Shown: positions 36,587 through 46,166, numbered from the stretch's first letter. The stretch: DNA of 64,000 nucleotides from a bacterium (GCA_024226335.1 JAAELY010000206.1:1-64000), one strand, 5' to 3'. A program made the numbers and translations. The notes: generated by a model from the letters alone, not told the origin.

Positions 36587-36956
36587 TGCTGTGGTTCTCC
36601 TCTTGCTTCACTGAAAGAGCCCTGTAGCCCTCCCAGAGCGCAGCACCCACGAGAATCCCGATCGCATTCGTTCTCAGGTCTGTAAGCGAGGCAAACCTAC
36701 CCGGAACGAGACGCTGATGCCATTCCTCGGTCGCTGAGAAGGCGAAGCAGGCTGCGCACACGAAAACAACGCGCCACAGACCACCGCCGACGGTGGCCCA
36801 CAAGCAGACAATCGTCAGACCGGCAAAGAGCGGCAGATGCGCGAGATCCCAGACGAACTTCGGAAAACCGAAGACAGAGAGATCGCGCCCCGGCAGCAAC
36901 GAGAGAAATATCGTTCCGATCGCATATGCCGCCAAGACCGTCAGTCGCCAGGCCAT
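36459..36956 (-). CDS. VanZ-like membrane protein
   Basis: A 165-residue protein with about four membrane segments. SLLPGRDLS near the N-terminus, FAGLTIVCLWATV, ATEEWHQRLVPGR and TDLRTNAIGILVGAALW match the VanZ-like family, in which the Glu-Trp-x-Gln and Asp-x-x-x-Asn patterns are conserved. VanZ-like proteins in polysaccharide loci are frequent but their role is unknown. The frame overlaps the first 128 bases of the UDP-glucose dehydrogenase gene in another frame; the tail after about residue 122 is probably functionally irrelevant. Confidence 0.75.
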   Translation of the reverse strand: MAWRLTVLAAYAIGTIFLSLLPGRDLSVFGFPKFVWDLAHLPLFAGLTIVCLWATVGGGLWRVVFVCAACFAFSATEEWHQRLVPGRFASLTDLRTNAIGILVGAALWEGYRALSVKQEENHSNEHSCDRNWIRRTRDGRMFRRVRNQCDLRRQGRIEDRAARSG

Positions 36957-36964
36957 CGCCGGAA

Positions 36965-37906
36965 CTACCTCCGGACATCCCGGTAGTACGCCACCGTATC
37001 GCGTAGACCCGTTCGCAGGTCGACCCCGGGTTGCCAGTCCAGGAGTTCGCGAGCCCGGTGGATATCGGCACGACTCGCAGACACATCGCCGGGTCGGGCC
37101 GGAGCGAAATCCGGCGCAGGAGGGTCCACGCCCAAAGCCAACGCGATCTCGCGCAGGAGTTCGAGGATGGTCACGCTCTCGCCTCGCCCCACGTTGATCA
37201 CCTTGCCCGCAGCCACAGATGGCGCGACAGCCGCCGCGCGGTTCGCGGCAACGACGTCCTGAACGTAGACGAAGTCACGAGTCTGCAGCCCGTCACCGTC
37301 CACACGCGGAGTGCGACCGCCGACCAGTGCGGTCACGAAAATCGGGATCACACCCGCATACATCGATTTCGGATCCTGGCGCGGACCAAAGACGTTGAAG
37401 TAGCGCAGTGCGACCGCCTCCAGGCCAAGTAGATCGCTGTAGAGTTCGCAATAGCGCTCGCCCATATGTTTGTGCAGGGCGTACGGAGACAGCGGACGAG
37501 CGGGCATTGCTTCGGTCTTGGGAAGCTCCTCAGAATCTCCATAGACCGCACAGGATGCTGCAAAGACCACGCGTCGCACTCCGGCACGGCGGGCGGCTTC
37601 CAGGACGTTTAGCGTTCCGGTCGCGTTCACCGCGTGGGTGCCGATCGGATCATCCAGCGACTGTGGTACAGAGGCCACCGCCGCCTGGTGAAAGACGACT
37701 TCGCAATCGGCTACCGCGTGCGCGACCTGGTCGGGATCGACGACACTGCCCTTGGAATAATCCACAGCGTCGAGAACGCCGTCCAGATTCGCGAGATGTC
37801 CAGAACTCAGATCGTCGAGCACCCGCACATCGTCGCCCGCCTCCAGGCAGGAGCGCACGAGATGCGAACCGATGAAGCCGGCGCCACCGGTCACCAGTAC
37901 TCTCAA
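36965..37906 (-). CDS. NAD-dependent UDP-sugar 4-epimerase (WbpP/GalE-like)
   Basis: An extended SDR enzyme of 313 residues. LRVLVTGGAGFIGSHL starts the protein and binds NAD; the catalytic Tyr and Lys are in SPYALHKHMGE; RYFNVFGPRQDPKSMYAGVIP resembles WbpP/TviC-type UDP-N-acetylhexosamine 4-epimerases. I choose TTG 37906, which overlaps the stop of the upstream epimerase (TTGA) and has GGAG 5 bases before it; longer frames overlap that gene without homology. It supplies a UDP-sugar for the polysaccharide. Confidence 0.9.
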   Translation of the reverse strand: MRVLVTGGAGFIGSHLVRSCLEAGDDVRVLDDLSSGHLANLDGVLDAVDYSKGSVVDPDQVAHAVADCEVVFHQAAVASVPQSLDDPIGTHAVNATGTLNVLEAARRAGVRRVVFAASCAVYGDSEELPKTEAMPARPLSPYALHKHMGERYCELYSDLLGLEAVALRYFNVFGPRQDPKSMYAGVIPIFVTALVGGRTPRVDGDGLQTRDFVYVQDVVAANRAAAVAPSVAAGKVINVGRGESVTILELLREIALALGVDPPAPDFAPARPGDVSASRADIHRARELLDWQPGVDLRTGLRDTVAYYRDVRR

Positions 37907-38856
37907 GTCATCTCCGAGCGAAACCAGTCCACGAACGCGGCGATTCCAGCCTCGAGCTGGGTCTTCGGCTGATAGCCGAGTTCCTCGCGGGCGCGCTCGA
38001 TCGAAGCCCAGGTACGAGGTACATCGCCCGGCGCGCACGGTTGCTGGTCGCGCCGTACCGACATACCCAGGGCTTTCTCGAGTGCGCGAATCGTCTCGTT
38101 CAAGGTTACGGGTTCACCCCGACCCAGGTTGTACACACGAAAGGCGTTCGCGCGATCCAGCGCGCTCAGAATTCCGTCGACCAGATCGTGGACGAAGGTA
38201 AAGTCGCGTTCCGCGGACCCGTCGCCGAAAACGGGAATCGGCTTGTCTTCAAGCGCGAGTCGAGACCAGCGGTGGATCGCCAGGTCGGGACGTTGCCTGG
38301 GACCGTACGCAGTAAAAAAGCGCAGGCAGCTGATCGGCATGCCCGTACTGGAATACGCGGCGTGGCAGAGGAGTTCACCGGCGCGCTTGGTCGCGCCATA
38401 AGGAGAAAGGGGTCGATCCGCGACCAGGTCTTCCACAAAGGGTCCGCGTGGTCGCTCGCCGTACACGCTGGAAGACGAGGCAAACACCAAGCGCTCGACC
38501 CCGGCGCGACGCGAGGCCTCCAGAACTACAGAGGTACCGGTCAGGTTCACATCGCTGTAAGTCACCGGATCTTCCAGGCTCGGGCGTACGCCGGCGCGTG
38601 CGGCCAGGTGGATCACACCCTGTGGTCGGAAGGCATCGAAAGCGCGCGCAACGCCCTCGGTGTCGCGGATGTCGGTCTCGAACAGCTCGTAGAAACCGGG
38701 TTGCGCCTGTGCAGCGGCCAGATTGCGCTGCTTGCGAATCCGGGGGTAGAAGTCGTGAAACGAGTCGAGCACTGCGACTTCCTCGCCGCGTGCCAGAAGC
38801 GCTTCGACGACCCAGGAGCCGATCGCCCCTGCACCGCCCGTGACGAGCACTCTCAT
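37903..38856 (-). CDS. NAD-dependent UDP-glucuronate epimerase-like SDR
   Basis: A 317-residue extended SDR starting at ATG 38856 behind GGGGAGG. The NAD motif reads VTGGAGAIGS (Ala where Phe is usual), the catalytic Tyr-Lys is in SPYGATKRAGE, and RFFTAYGPRQRPDLAIH with GDGSAERDFTFV resembles UDP-glucuronate 4-epimerases. It probably acts on the UDP-glucuronate made by the dehydrogenase downstream. The upstream 241-base gap to the outer-membrane protein gene holds its promoter; I see no clear sigma-70 or sigma-54 pattern in it. Tight overlap with the next epimerase indicates an operon. Confidence 0.9.
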   Translation of the reverse strand: MRVLVTGGAGAIGSWVVEALLARGEEVAVLDSFHDFYPRIRKQRNLAAAQAQPGFYELFETDIRDTEGVARAFDAFRPQGVIHLAARAGVRPSLEDPVTYSDVNLTGTSVVLEASRRAGVERLVFASSSSVYGERPRGPFVEDLVADRPLSPYGATKRAGELLCHAAYSSTGMPISCLRFFTAYGPRQRPDLAIHRWSRLALEDKPIPVFGDGSAERDFTFVHDLVDGILSALDRANAFRVYNLGRGEPVTLNETIRALEKALGMSVRRDQQPCAPGDVPRTWASIERAREELGYQPKTQLEAGIAAFVDWFRSEMT

Positions 38857-39097
38857 GACGCCTCCCCGACGTTCGATGCCGGTTGCCTGGTTTGTCTTAT
38901 CGGTGGTTTGTCCCGCCAATTACCGAGAAAATTCGGGGCGGGTCAGAAGCTCGTCTGCCGGTCGGGTTCAGCACGCAGATCTGCGCCCCGGCGAGCGGGT
39001 CGGCGAGATTGCGGGGAGCAAGCCCCGGCCCCGGAAGCCATCTGAAAAAGGGATGTGAGTTTTCGGCAGATTCCCGAGGTCCCCGGGAGCGCTGTGC

Positions 39098-40732
39098 CTA
39101 GAATTCCTGATCGAAGAAGTACCGGAATCCGAACGACATGATGACCTTGTCGTAGCTTTCACTCGATTGGTAGTCCTGTGAATCGAAGTCCGACCACTTT
39201 AGTAATAGGAAGGTCGTGAGGCGGCGCTTGAGCCGCCAGTCGATACGAGCGGACAACGACAGATTCTCTCGATCCGTATCGTTGTCGATCAGATGCAGAC
39301 ACCTGGCGGACGTGCCGCTCCAGGCAGCGCCGACGTTATCAGCGTATTCACTGCAGTCAATCAGCGGAAATGCATTGGCTATTCCGGGCACCTCAGTGAT
39401 AGTGACTTCACCGCTTGAATCATTCAATAGGACCAGGATGGGTTCATGGATCGCGATCTTGATGCCGTTCGCGAAGGTCAGTTTCTCACTGAGCGTTACG
39501 GGGAACTCGGGGGACGGCACGTCTTGCAGAAGCACACCGCCCGAATCGATGAAAGTCTCGTCGATATTCTCCAGCAGGTCGCCGGTCAGCTGAGTTCCTT
39601 CCTTCAATATGCTTTTCGCTGGTAGAGTTTGGCCGGCTTCCAGGAATTTCCCATCTTCCAAAACCAAGTGCCGTGGCGCGAAGGCACCTTCATCAACATC
39701 CTGAACATCACCCGTCGAGGTGTAGCGGCGGGCTTCGCCGACCAGCGAGAAGGTGACACGCTCGGACAACTTGCGAATCAACCGCATCGTCAGCGTGTCG
39801 ACGTCCACACTGGAACTCCCTCCCGAAGTCGCCTTCGAGTCTCGGCTGTAGGAAAGACTGGCAAATCCTCGTGCAAAGCGACGCTGCACAGTCGCACTTC
39901 CGACCAGCCCCGTGGTCTTTACCGTAGCACCGGAGAATTCCTTCTCGAGGGTACGGAAGCCCAACGAAACTCGGGTATCCCAGCGCGAGCTGATTATGTG
40001 TTTCCAGCCGATCTGGTTGTTCCACAAGGTCGTGTCGGTCTCTCCCGCGCCGATGTCCTGCAGATTCGTCTCGCTGTAGGTCGAGGTCACGCTGACCTCA
40101 TCTAGCAATGAGAGATTGCGAATTACGCTGACCTGTCCCCAGTTTCTGGTTGAGTCGCGACGACCTCGAGCATTGAGGTTTGAGATGTCTAGCCGCTCAT
40201 CGTAGTCGACAGAGCCATACCCCAGGTCGATGTTGAGCCGGGAACGGGAATCGATCAAATAACGCAAACCACCACCGAATGCAGTGTCCTGCTGGTCCGG
40301 ACGGCCACCGAAAATCGCATTGTCGTCTTCGAACCGATCCCGTTTGGAGTAGTCGTCGAAACGAATGTTTGAAACCAGGGTGAGCCGCTTAGTGATCTGC
40401 CGCTCGATTTCGAACTTGCTGAATACATCGAAAGAGTTGAGATCCGAATAGGCTTCGTAAATCCGCCCGGTACCGCCCAGAGTAAAGCCAGTCGTTCCCG
40501 AATCACTCTCCCGTTCGATGAAGAGCTTCGGGCGCAGGCGCGTGAAGAAACTGTCCTGCTGATTGACTTCGTCGTTGAGCACATTGTCGTCGTAGCCGAC
40601 CGACACCGACATCGACGGACTCACCATCCTCTTTCCCGCGTGGGCAGAGGTCGGCATCGCCAGGGTGAGCACCAGGCCGATCAGTGAAACGAAAGCAAGC
40701 GTTGAGCTAGCGCTACCAGAATGGGGCTTCAT
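39098..40732 (-). CDS. Outer-membrane beta-barrel protein of exopolysaccharide locus
   Basis: A 544-residue secreted protein from ATG 40732 with a signal peptide (about 1-32, ending SAHAG). The body has alternating beta-strand patterns (LTLVSNIRFDDYSKR; LNIDLGYGSVDYDERL; RFARGFASLSYSRDS) and ends FGFRYFFDQEF, with terminal Phe as expected for Bam substrates. It resembles the outer-membrane beta-barrel proteins found in XrtA/PEP-CTERM exopolysaccharide loci, presumably the export pore partner. An insertion of about 110 residues (roughly 350-465), with two cysteines, interrupts the late strands. The gene overlaps the export lipoprotein gene by 20 bases. Confidence 0.82.
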   Translation of the reverse strand: MKPHSGSASSTLAFVSLIGLVLTLAMPTSAHAGKRMVSPSMSVSVGYDDNVLNDEVNQQDSFFTRLRPKLFIERESDSGTTGFTLGGTGRIYEAYSDLNSFDVFSKFEIERQITKRLTLVSNIRFDDYSKRDRFEDDNAIFGGRPDQQDTAFGGGLRYLIDSRSRLNIDLGYGSVDYDERLDISNLNARGRRDSTRNWGQVSVIRNLSLLDEVSVTSTYSETNLQDIGAGETDTTLWNNQIGWKHIISSRWDTRVSLGFRTLEKEFSGATVKTTGLVGSATVQRRFARGFASLSYSRDSKATSGGSSSVDVDTLTMRLIRKLSERVTFSLVGEARRYTSTGDVQDVDEGAFAPRHLVLEDGKFLEAGQTLPAKSILKEGTQLTGDLLENIDETFIDSGGVLLQDVPSPEFPVTLSEKLTFANGIKIAIHEPILVLLNDSSGEVTITEVPGIANAFPLIDCSEYADNVGAAWSGTSARCLHLIDNDTDRENLSLSARIDWRLKRRLTTFLLLKWSDFDSQDYQSSESYDKVIMSFGFRYFFDQEF

Positions 40733-41351
40733 CGGGAACAATGATCCGATCTCCGGGTAGGAGCAGTACGTTCTGCTCGAGATTTTCTCCGCTCACGAAA
40801 GCGTCGTAGTCGAAGATGAACTCGACGGTCTGCCCGCTGTCCTTGGTGCGGATGAGCTTGATGCGATCCTTGCGCGAGAAGGTCAGGAAACCCCCGGCCA
40901 TCGCGATCGCGTCGACCAGGCGCATCTCCGGCTGGAGGAGGAACGAATTCTCTTTGACGACCTCGCCGAGTATGTAGATCACCTTCGACCGGCTCTGAAG
41001 GACCGTTATGGTGACCTGAGGATCGCTGATGAACTCCTCGAGACCCTCGGTCATGACGACCTTGAGTTCAGCCGGAGTGAGGCCCGCGGCCTGCACATCG
41101 TCGAGCAACGGACTCGAGATCTTGCCATCGAGGCGTACCTCGAGACTTGGCGTGCTCAATTGCGACTGGCCCCAGACACTGATAGCGAGCGTATCACGCG
41201 GACCGATGACGTATTCCTGGCGCGCTTCCTGGGCAAAGGCATCCATCTCGGCAGCGCTGGGCTGGTCGCGGAGGGTCTGAACACAAGCACTGATCGTCAG
41301 CCCGAGCAGGGCCAGGATCAGTGCTGAAATGGGGGGGCGTCTCAACGGCAT
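40713..41351 (-). CDS. Polysaccharide export lipoprotein (Wza-like)
   Basis: A 212-residue lipoprotein: signal peptide with lipobox ISAC near residue 23, then a Poly_export domain (EYVIGPRDTLAISVWGQSQL) and a SLBB domain (SKVIYILGEVVKENSFLL, RLVDAIAMAGGFLTF). It would form the periplasmic/outer-membrane export channel for the polysaccharide. ATG 41351 has AGAGGGA upstream. It is 41 bases after the PrsR-like regulator gene on the same strand, so both are probably transcribed from the sigma-54 promoter at 42849-42866. Its length is shorter than Wza (about 380), as is usual for XrtA-locus proteins. Confidence 0.92.
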   Translation of the reverse strand: MPLRRPPISALILALLGLTISACVQTLRDQPSAAEMDAFAQEARQEYVIGPRDTLAISVWGQSQLSTPSLEVRLDGKISSPLLDDVQAAGLTPAELKVVMTEGLEEFISDPQVTITVLQSRSKVIYILGEVVKENSFLLQPEMRLVDAIAMAGGFLTFSRKDRIKLIRTKDSGQTVEFIFDYDAFVSGENLEQNVLLLPGDRIIVPDEAPFW

Positions 41352-41392
41352 CGTTCCCTCTATCATACGACGGATAGATGCCGGAGTTCGGA

Positions 41393-42805
41393 TCAGGCTG
41401 AATCCACCAGCCCGGCATCTTTCATCTTGTAGAGCAGCGCCTTGTAGCTGATCTGGAGAATTCGTGCAGCTTCTTTGCGATTCCAGCGGGTTCGTTCGAG
41501 AACTCGCTCGATCAGGTGTTTCTCCGCAACCAAGGTCGCTTCTCTGGCAATGCGTTTGAGGCTGACCGACTCGGCCTCGCCCGACAAATACCTCTGAAGC
41601 TCTGTGGGCCTGGAGGCGGTGGAGGTGACGGACTGGCGTGATTTCCGGGCTGCGAGCTCGTGTAACGCCGGCTGCTCCGTTCCCAGCACGACGATCCGCT
41701 TGATCAGATTTTCGAGTTCACGCACATTGCCCGGCCAGTCGTGGATCAACATGGCGGTCTGCAATTCCTCGGAAAGACGTGTGCATTCCTTGCCGTATTC
41801 ACACGAGTACGTTTCCAGAAAGTACTCCCCCAGGGGTCCGATCTCATCGCTGCGCTCCCGCAACGGCGGGATCGAAATCGTCACCACGTTCAGCCGGTAG
41901 AACAGATCTTCGCGGAACGCGCCCGCGCGCACCGAAGCTTCCAGGTCGCGATTGGTCGCAGCCACGACGCGGGTGTCGACCTCGATGTCGCGTTCGCCGC
42001 CGAGCCGGCTGAACTGACCGTCCTGGAGCACTTGCAGGAGCTTGGCCTGCAGGCTCGGGTGCATCTCGCTGATCTCGTCGAGAAAGATCGTTCCGCCGTT
42101 GGCCACTTCGAACTTGCCCAGCTTGCGCCGCTGGGCGCCGGTGAACGCGCCCTTCTCATAGCCGAAGAGCTCGCTCTCGAGCAGTTCCGCGGGTAGCGCA
42201 GCGCAGTTGACCTTGATCAGGGGGCAGCTCGAACGGCTCGACTGCTGGTAGAGTCGACGCGCGACCAGTTCCTTGCCGGTTCCGCTCTCGCCGCGAATCA
42301 GCACCGTGATGTCGGTATCGGCCACGTGCCGGATCACGTCTTCGACCAGAAGCATCTTGGGATTACTGCCCAGACTGAGGTATTTGCCGGGAAAGCCGCG
42401 GCGATTGCGCAGGAACTCGACTTCGCGATCGAGCCGAGTGCGCGCCAGCGCCTTGTCGAACGCGGTCTCGAGTTCCTCGAACTCGAATGGCTTGCGCAAG
42501 AAATCACAGGCCCCGTTGCGGATCGCCTCCACGATCGTCTGGGTCGACCCCGCGCCCGCCAGCATGATCACGGCGGTGTGGGCATTCATGCGCCTCAGGG
42601 CCTTCAGCGTGGTCATGCCGTCAATCCCGGGCAACTGCACGTCGAGCGTCACGAGGTCGGGCTGGAAGGCCTCGAATAGATCCAGGGCCCGCTCGCCCGT
42701 TTCTGCGATCGCCACCTCGAAACCGAGCCGGACCGCGAAGGCCGCGAGCCAGCCCCGCGCAGCCTCGTCGTCGTCCACCACCAGCAGTTTCTGCGTCTGA
42801 TTCAT
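41393..42805 (-). CDS. Sigma-54-dependent response regulator (PrsR-like) 1
   Basis: A 470-residue response regulator starting at ATG 42805. The receiver is complete: KLLVVDDDE, phosphoacceptor Asp in [10 protein letters not shown] and Lys in FLRKPFE. The AAA+ domain has [14 protein letters not shown] and [11 protein letters not shown]. The C-terminal Fis-type helix-turn-helix is [20 protein letters not shown]. It closely parallels the regulator at 61564-63051, including the C-terminal NRK.AA.IL..SYK.LL pattern. These resemble PrsR, which regulates XrtA/PEP-CTERM exopolysaccharide genes. It heads an operon with the export lipoprotein and barrel protein. A sigma-54 promoter precedes it, so it may activate itself. 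Confidence 0.93.
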   Translation of the reverse strand: MNQTQKLLVVDDDEAARGWLAAFAVRLGFEVAIAETGERALDLFEAFQPDLVTLDVQLPGIDGMTTLKALRRMNAHTAVIMLAGAGSTQTIVEAIRNGACDFLRKPFEFEELETAFDKALARTRLDREVEFLRNRRGFPGKYLSLGSNPKMLLVEDVIRHVADTDITVLIRGESGTGKELVARRLYQQSSRSSCPLIKVNCAALPAELLESELFGYEKGAFTGAQRRKLGKFEVANGGTIFLDEISEMHPSLQAKLLQVLQDGQFSRLGGERDIEVDTRVVAATNRDLEASVRAGAFREDLFYRLNVVTISIPPLRERSDEIGPLGEYFLETYSCEYGKECTRLSEELQTAMLIHDWPGNVRELENLIKRIVVLGTEQPALHELAARKSRQSVTSTASRPTELQRYLSGEAESVSLKRIAREATLVAEKHLIERVLERTRWNRKEAARILQISYKALLYKMKDAGLVDSA

Positions 42806-42848
42806 CTTCACCCGGCCCCGGGCACGAACGCCCACCCCGCTTGGCGGG

Positions 42849-42866
42849 TGCGACAAGCGTGCCAAG
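42849..42866 (-). promoter_or_regulatory. Sigma-54 (-24/-12) promoter P2
   Basis: Minus strand reads CTTGGCACGCTTGTCGCA, matching TTGGCACG-N4-TTGCW: -24 GG and -12 GC separated by exactly 10 bases. It is 44 bases before the PrsR-like regulator ATG and shares 16 of 17 core positions with P1 (61276-61293). Confidence 0.8.
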
Positions 42867-42940
42867 TCCAACTCCAGCGAATTGCGTAGCCAATCCGCAC
42901 ACAGAGCCGGAAAATCACCGGCAGAAACCCGAAGATGCAG

Positions 42941-42966
42941 ATCACTGTGTATCGCTCTACAGAGAA
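42941..42966. promoter_or_regulatory. Degenerate enhancer-like inverted repeat upstream of P2
   Basis: ATCACTGT, a 10-base spacer, then ACAGAGAA (6 of 8 positions symmetric). Centre is about 91 bases upstream of the P2 -24 element. Arm and spacer layout matches the better repeat upstream of P1 at 61365-61390. Candidate activator binding site; weak on its own. Confidence 0.4.
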
Positions 42967-42996
42967 ACGGTGGACGGCTTCCCATTGCTAAACGGC

Positions 42997-43031
42997 AGCT
43001 CGGGAAGTTCGATTTTCGAACTATTCGAGCT
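42997..43031. terminator. Two-tier hairpin after the FkbH gene
   Basis: AGCTCG and CGAGCT form an outer 6-bp stem, and AGTTCGA and TCGAACT a perfect inner 7-bp stem around TTT, separated by 3-by-3 internal bases. It lies 10 bases after the FkbH stop (43041) on the minus strand, so it may end that transcript. There is no U-tract; a role as a regulatory site upstream of P2 is also possible. Confidence 0.5.
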
Positions 43032-43040
43032 TTGACCGGC

Positions 43041-44726
43041 TCAGGAGTCGGCGGAACGCACCTGAATTGCGTCCGGGAGTGGGTAGGGCTCGAGGGTATC
43101 CCACACGAAGGTATTGCCCTCGCCGATCCGCTCCAGACCCGAGGCGCCCAGAAATTCCAGACAAGGCTTGTTCTTGGCAGTCGGCAGGTACTCGGCCTCG
43201 ACGCGTTTCGCGCCCAGGCTGCGGGCGTGCTCTACGAGCGTGTGCATCATGACCCGCTCGATCTTGCGGCCGAAGACGCGGCAGCTCAGCACGAAATCGA
43301 CGACCTTCGCGTCGTCACCGGAACACCTCAGGCTGGCAATGCCGGTGAGCCCGGAATCGGCGAAGCGATCCTCCACTCGGAAGGTCCAGAGTTCGTGCGC
43401 CGGATCGTCCTGCCAGGCACCGAGTTCGGCTTCCGTAATGCGCCGCGTACTCAGGTTCATCTGGTTGGTCTTGTTCAGCAATTGGACGGTACGCTTCAGG
43501 TTCGCGGCGCCGAGCTTTTCGACCTGTACCCGTAGCTGAAGCGTGGAGAGCCACTCCTCGACCGACCCGATCGATTCCAATAGCTTTCCGCGCTCGCTCT
43601 CACTGGCGTACATCTCGGTGCGATGCCGGTCTTCATCGGAGATCGACAGGCTGTCGAAACAGCGCAGTCCGAGCAGGGCTTCGGAGTAGAGCATCGGGTC
43701 CTTCGGCCACTCGGGGACGAGCACCTCCGGAAGGGCCTCACGCACCCGCGCGCGCTCGGCTGGATTGTCATCGATGAACACGACCGACTGCAGACCCAGG
43801 TTCAGCTCGCTCACGATCTCAGCGATGTTATGCGCTTTGTCACTCCAGTTGATGCGTCGGGCGACGAAGTCGGATTCCCGCAAGCACATCTCCTCGTGTT
43901 TGCGCAGCGCCTCGAGTGCAATCGCTTCGTCGTTCTTGCTGGCAATCGCCAGCAGGACTCCGCGACTGGAGAGCGCGCGCAATTCCCGCTGGAAGTCACA
44001 AAACGCCTCACCGACCGGATCGTGCCCGCCTAGTGTGAGCGACTGCCAGCCCTCGTCACCGACGACGCCGCCCCAGAGCGTGTCATCCAGATCCAGAACG
44101 ATCAGCTTGCGGGTATCGCCCGCGAGTGTGCGCAGAGCGGCCTTGATGTCGGCGGTTGCTTCCTTGAAGACATCGCGACTGAAGGGAATCTTGGCCATGT
44201 ACCAGTACTTGGATCCGTAGGCGGCCGAACCCGCGGCCTCCATCCAGCGACGCGAATCGATCACCCACACTCCTCGTACATCGCGCAGACGCTCGATCAG
44301 GCGGTGATTCATGCGCATGAGCAAATCGCCCAGGCCTCCTTTCAGGTCGCAAAGCCCGGTTCCTCTGCGAAAACCGGGAATCGTCCAGGTCGCGACCAGT
44401 ACCGCTTTCACGCGATCTGTAGCGCCCTCGATCGCACGGCAAAAAGAGTCGACCTCTTCGAGCGGTCGCTCTAGATCGTGCGACTCACCTCTCTGAAAAG
44501 CGGCAAAGCTCTCGATCACGCCCTCGGGTCGGGTCCAGACCAGCGCCAGATCGTGTGCGTCCCGCCACGCTTCGGCACCGGCGTCGAGCAGGCTCGGCAT
44601 CACCTGACCAAACGGCGTCAGCTTCGCGACCACGGATGGCGCTTCGTCATCATTGCCGAGATAGCCGCTCAGATTTCCCAGATTGAAATCGGAGATCAGC
44701 AGACACGATGTCTTCTGATCCCCCAT
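43041..44726 (-). CDS. FkbH-like HAD-IIIC phosphatase/acyltransferase
   Basis: A 561-residue protein. The N-terminal part (about 1-215) is SGNH-like; the HAD domain has the catalytic [16 protein letters not shown] near residue 225, [12 protein letters not shown] and [11 protein letters not shown]; the C-terminal acyltransferase-like (GNAT) part includes [11 protein letters not shown] and [16 protein letters not shown]. FkbH proteins load glyceryl groups from 1,3-bisphosphoglycerate onto a carrier, and in polysaccharide loci often serve sugar modification. ATG 44726 overlaps the stop of a 35-codon upstream ORF (TGATG). A longer frame to 45407 covers noncoding sequence. Confidence 0.9.
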   Translation of the reverse strand: MGDQKTSCLLISDFNLGNLSGYLGNDDEAPSVVAKLTPFGQVMPSLLDAGAEAWRDAHDLALVWTRPEGVIESFAAFQRGESHDLERPLEEVDSFCRAIEGATDRVKAVLVATWTIPGFRRGTGLCDLKGGLGDLLMRMNHRLIERLRDVRGVWVIDSRRWMEAAGSAAYGSKYWYMAKIPFSRDVFKEATADIKAALRTLAGDTRKLIVLDLDDTLWGGVVGDEGWQSLTLGGHDPVGEAFCDFQRELRALSSRGVLLAIASKNDEAIALEALRKHEEMCLRESDFVARRINWSDKAHNIAEIVSELNLGLQSVVFIDDNPAERARVREALPEVLVPEWPKDPMLYSEALLGLRCFDSLSISDEDRHRTEMYASESERGKLLESIGSVEEWLSTLQLRVQVEKLGAANLKRTVQLLNKTNQMNLSTRRITEAELGAWQDDPAHELWTFRVEDRFADSGLTGIASLRCSGDDAKVVDFVLSCRVFGRKIERVMMHTLVEHARSLGAKRVEAEYLPTAKNKPCLEFLGASGLERIGEGNTFVWDTLEPYPLPDAIQVRSADS

Positions 44727-44833
44727 CAACTCTGGACCCCGGCGGCCACCGTCCCGAAAGTCCCGTCGGGGCGCGTCTCGGAAACCTGATCGATGATCTC
44801 GAACCGGATCTGGGCGATCTGCTGCCGATTCAT
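44726..44833 (-). CDS. Small ORF coupled to the FkbH gene
   Basis: A 35-codon frame (MNRQQIAQIRFEIIDQV..., ending AAGVQS) with AGAGGA 4 bases before its ATG, overlapping the FkbH start. FkbH proteins often need an acyl carrier protein, but this peptide lacks the Asp-Ser-Leu attachment motif. It may be a leader peptide for coupling or a remnant. I do not recognise it. Confidence 0.4.
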   Translation of the reverse strand: MNRQQIAQIRFEIIDQVSETRPDGTFGTVAAGVQS

Positions 44834-45245
44834 GCCGTCCTCTGCCGCAAGTAGACTTCGACTCCGCGTCTGATCGCGCCTGCCAGTGCCGCCAGAATCG
44901 TCGTAAGTAGCTATTTTGAAAGCGAATTCTACCAACGGACCAGACTCCAGGCAAGCCTCGTTCGCACCCGCTTTCCTCTCCATCGGTCCGCTCGGAAGAA
45001 TTGCGCATAGGCGTTTGAGCCTGCGGGGCATCCCTCGAATGTCCGAGCGCGGCCCAGTTGCGCGATCTCCGACACTGGCAACCCGTGCGACGATCTGCGG
45101 AAGTCGTGCGCCTGCCCATCGAGCCAGAAAAGAGCTCGATCCGCAGCTGCGCTCCGGGCCCTCGCGGGCGCCTTCCGCGCCTGTTACACATCCGTCTGCG
45201 CCTGACCCAAGTACAGTCCGAACCCTCTCCGGGAACGAGAACCCA
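44834..45245. other. Long intergenic region between divergent FkbH and sulfotransferase genes
   Basis: About 410 bases without a supported gene. The sulfotransferase frame is open through most of it but shows low-complexity Arg/Ser/Pro-rich translation, so I treat it as noncoding. No sigma-54 core with correct spacing was found. It should contain the promoters for both directions. Confidence 0.5.
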
Positions 45246-46166
45246 TTGAGCAATGACGGCAATTCGAATCCCCTGAAGCAGATCGACCGGATCGCGCGGC
45301 GCTGGGTGAGCCAACTGCTCGCCGAGATGCGACGCACACGACGTGAGATCGTAGTCGCGGAATCCACGAGTCCCAGCGAGCCACCCATCTTCTTGACGGG
45401 CGTGCACCGTTCCGGCACGACGCTATTGCGCCTGATCGTCGACAGCCATTCGCGCTTCGCCTGCCCACCGGAGTCATTCTTCCTCACACCGCTGGCTTCC
45501 GTACTCGATGACGCAAAGGCTATGGAAGGTTTTGAAGCGATGGGTTTCTCGCGCGAACACGTGATCGCGCGGATTCGAGAATCCGCCTCCTACTTCTTCG
45601 ACAACTACTGTGCAGCGCGACATAAACCGCGCTGGGCCGACAAGACTCCGAGTTACGTGTCGCACCTTGCGCGGCTGGAAGAACTGTATGGGCCGGCCTG
45701 CCTCTACCCGATGATCTATCGCCACGGACTCGATGCCTCGTGCTCGATCGCCGAGATGCCCAATCGCGACATCACTCCCTTCGTTGAAGCCTGCAAAGGC
45801 GACGCCCACGCTGGTGCCGCGCGTTACTGGTCCACACAGTGCGAGAAGATGCTCGGATTCCAGGCCGCGCATCCCGATCGCTGCCACGAAATCCGCTACG
45901 AACAGCTCGCGAGCGATCCCGAGCCGACGGTCCGAGGCTTGTTCGAATTCCTGGGTGAAGCATGGGAGCCCGAAGTTCTTCGCTTCCACGAACAGGAACA
46001 CGACGAGTGGATCGGCCTGCAAGACGAGAAGGCCGCGCGCTCGCGCGGATTTTCGCCGAGCATCGGCAACTGGCGCGAGCAACCGCGAGACGTGATCGAG
46101 CGGATGCTCGCCGAAGCTGGCGAGACCATGACCCGACTCGGATACGACCTCCCCAGCTCGGACTGA
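45246..46166 (+). CDS. Sulfotransferase family protein
   Basis: A 306-residue sulfotransferase starting at TTG 45246. The 5'-phosphosulfate loop is PIFLTGVHRSGTTLLRLI (about residues 42-59) and the 3'-phosphate-binding region YPMIYRHGLDASCSIAEM. PAPS-dependent sulfotransferases add sulfate to sugars or lipids; in this locus a polysaccharide or its lipid carrier is likely. The C-terminal part has SIGNWREQPRDV as in family PF13469. Its 3' end adjoins the flippase gene (2 bases), which suggests an operon. Start codon is chosen from homology; the frame upstream is open. Confidence 0.85.
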   Translation: MSNDGNSNPLKQIDRIARRWVSQLLAEMRRTRREIVVAESTSPSEPPIFLTGVHRSGTTLLRLIVDSHSRFACPPESFFLTPLASVLDDAKAMEGFEAMGFSREHVIARIRESASYFFDNYCAARHKPRWADKTPSYVSHLARLEELYGPACLYPMIYRHGLDASCSIAEMPNRDITPFVEACKGDAHAGAARYWSTQCEKMLGFQAAHPDRCHEIRYEQLASDPEPTVRGLFEFLGEAWEPEVLRFHEQEHDEWIGLQDEKAARSRGFSPSIGNWREQPRDVIERMLAEAGETMTRLGYDLPSSD

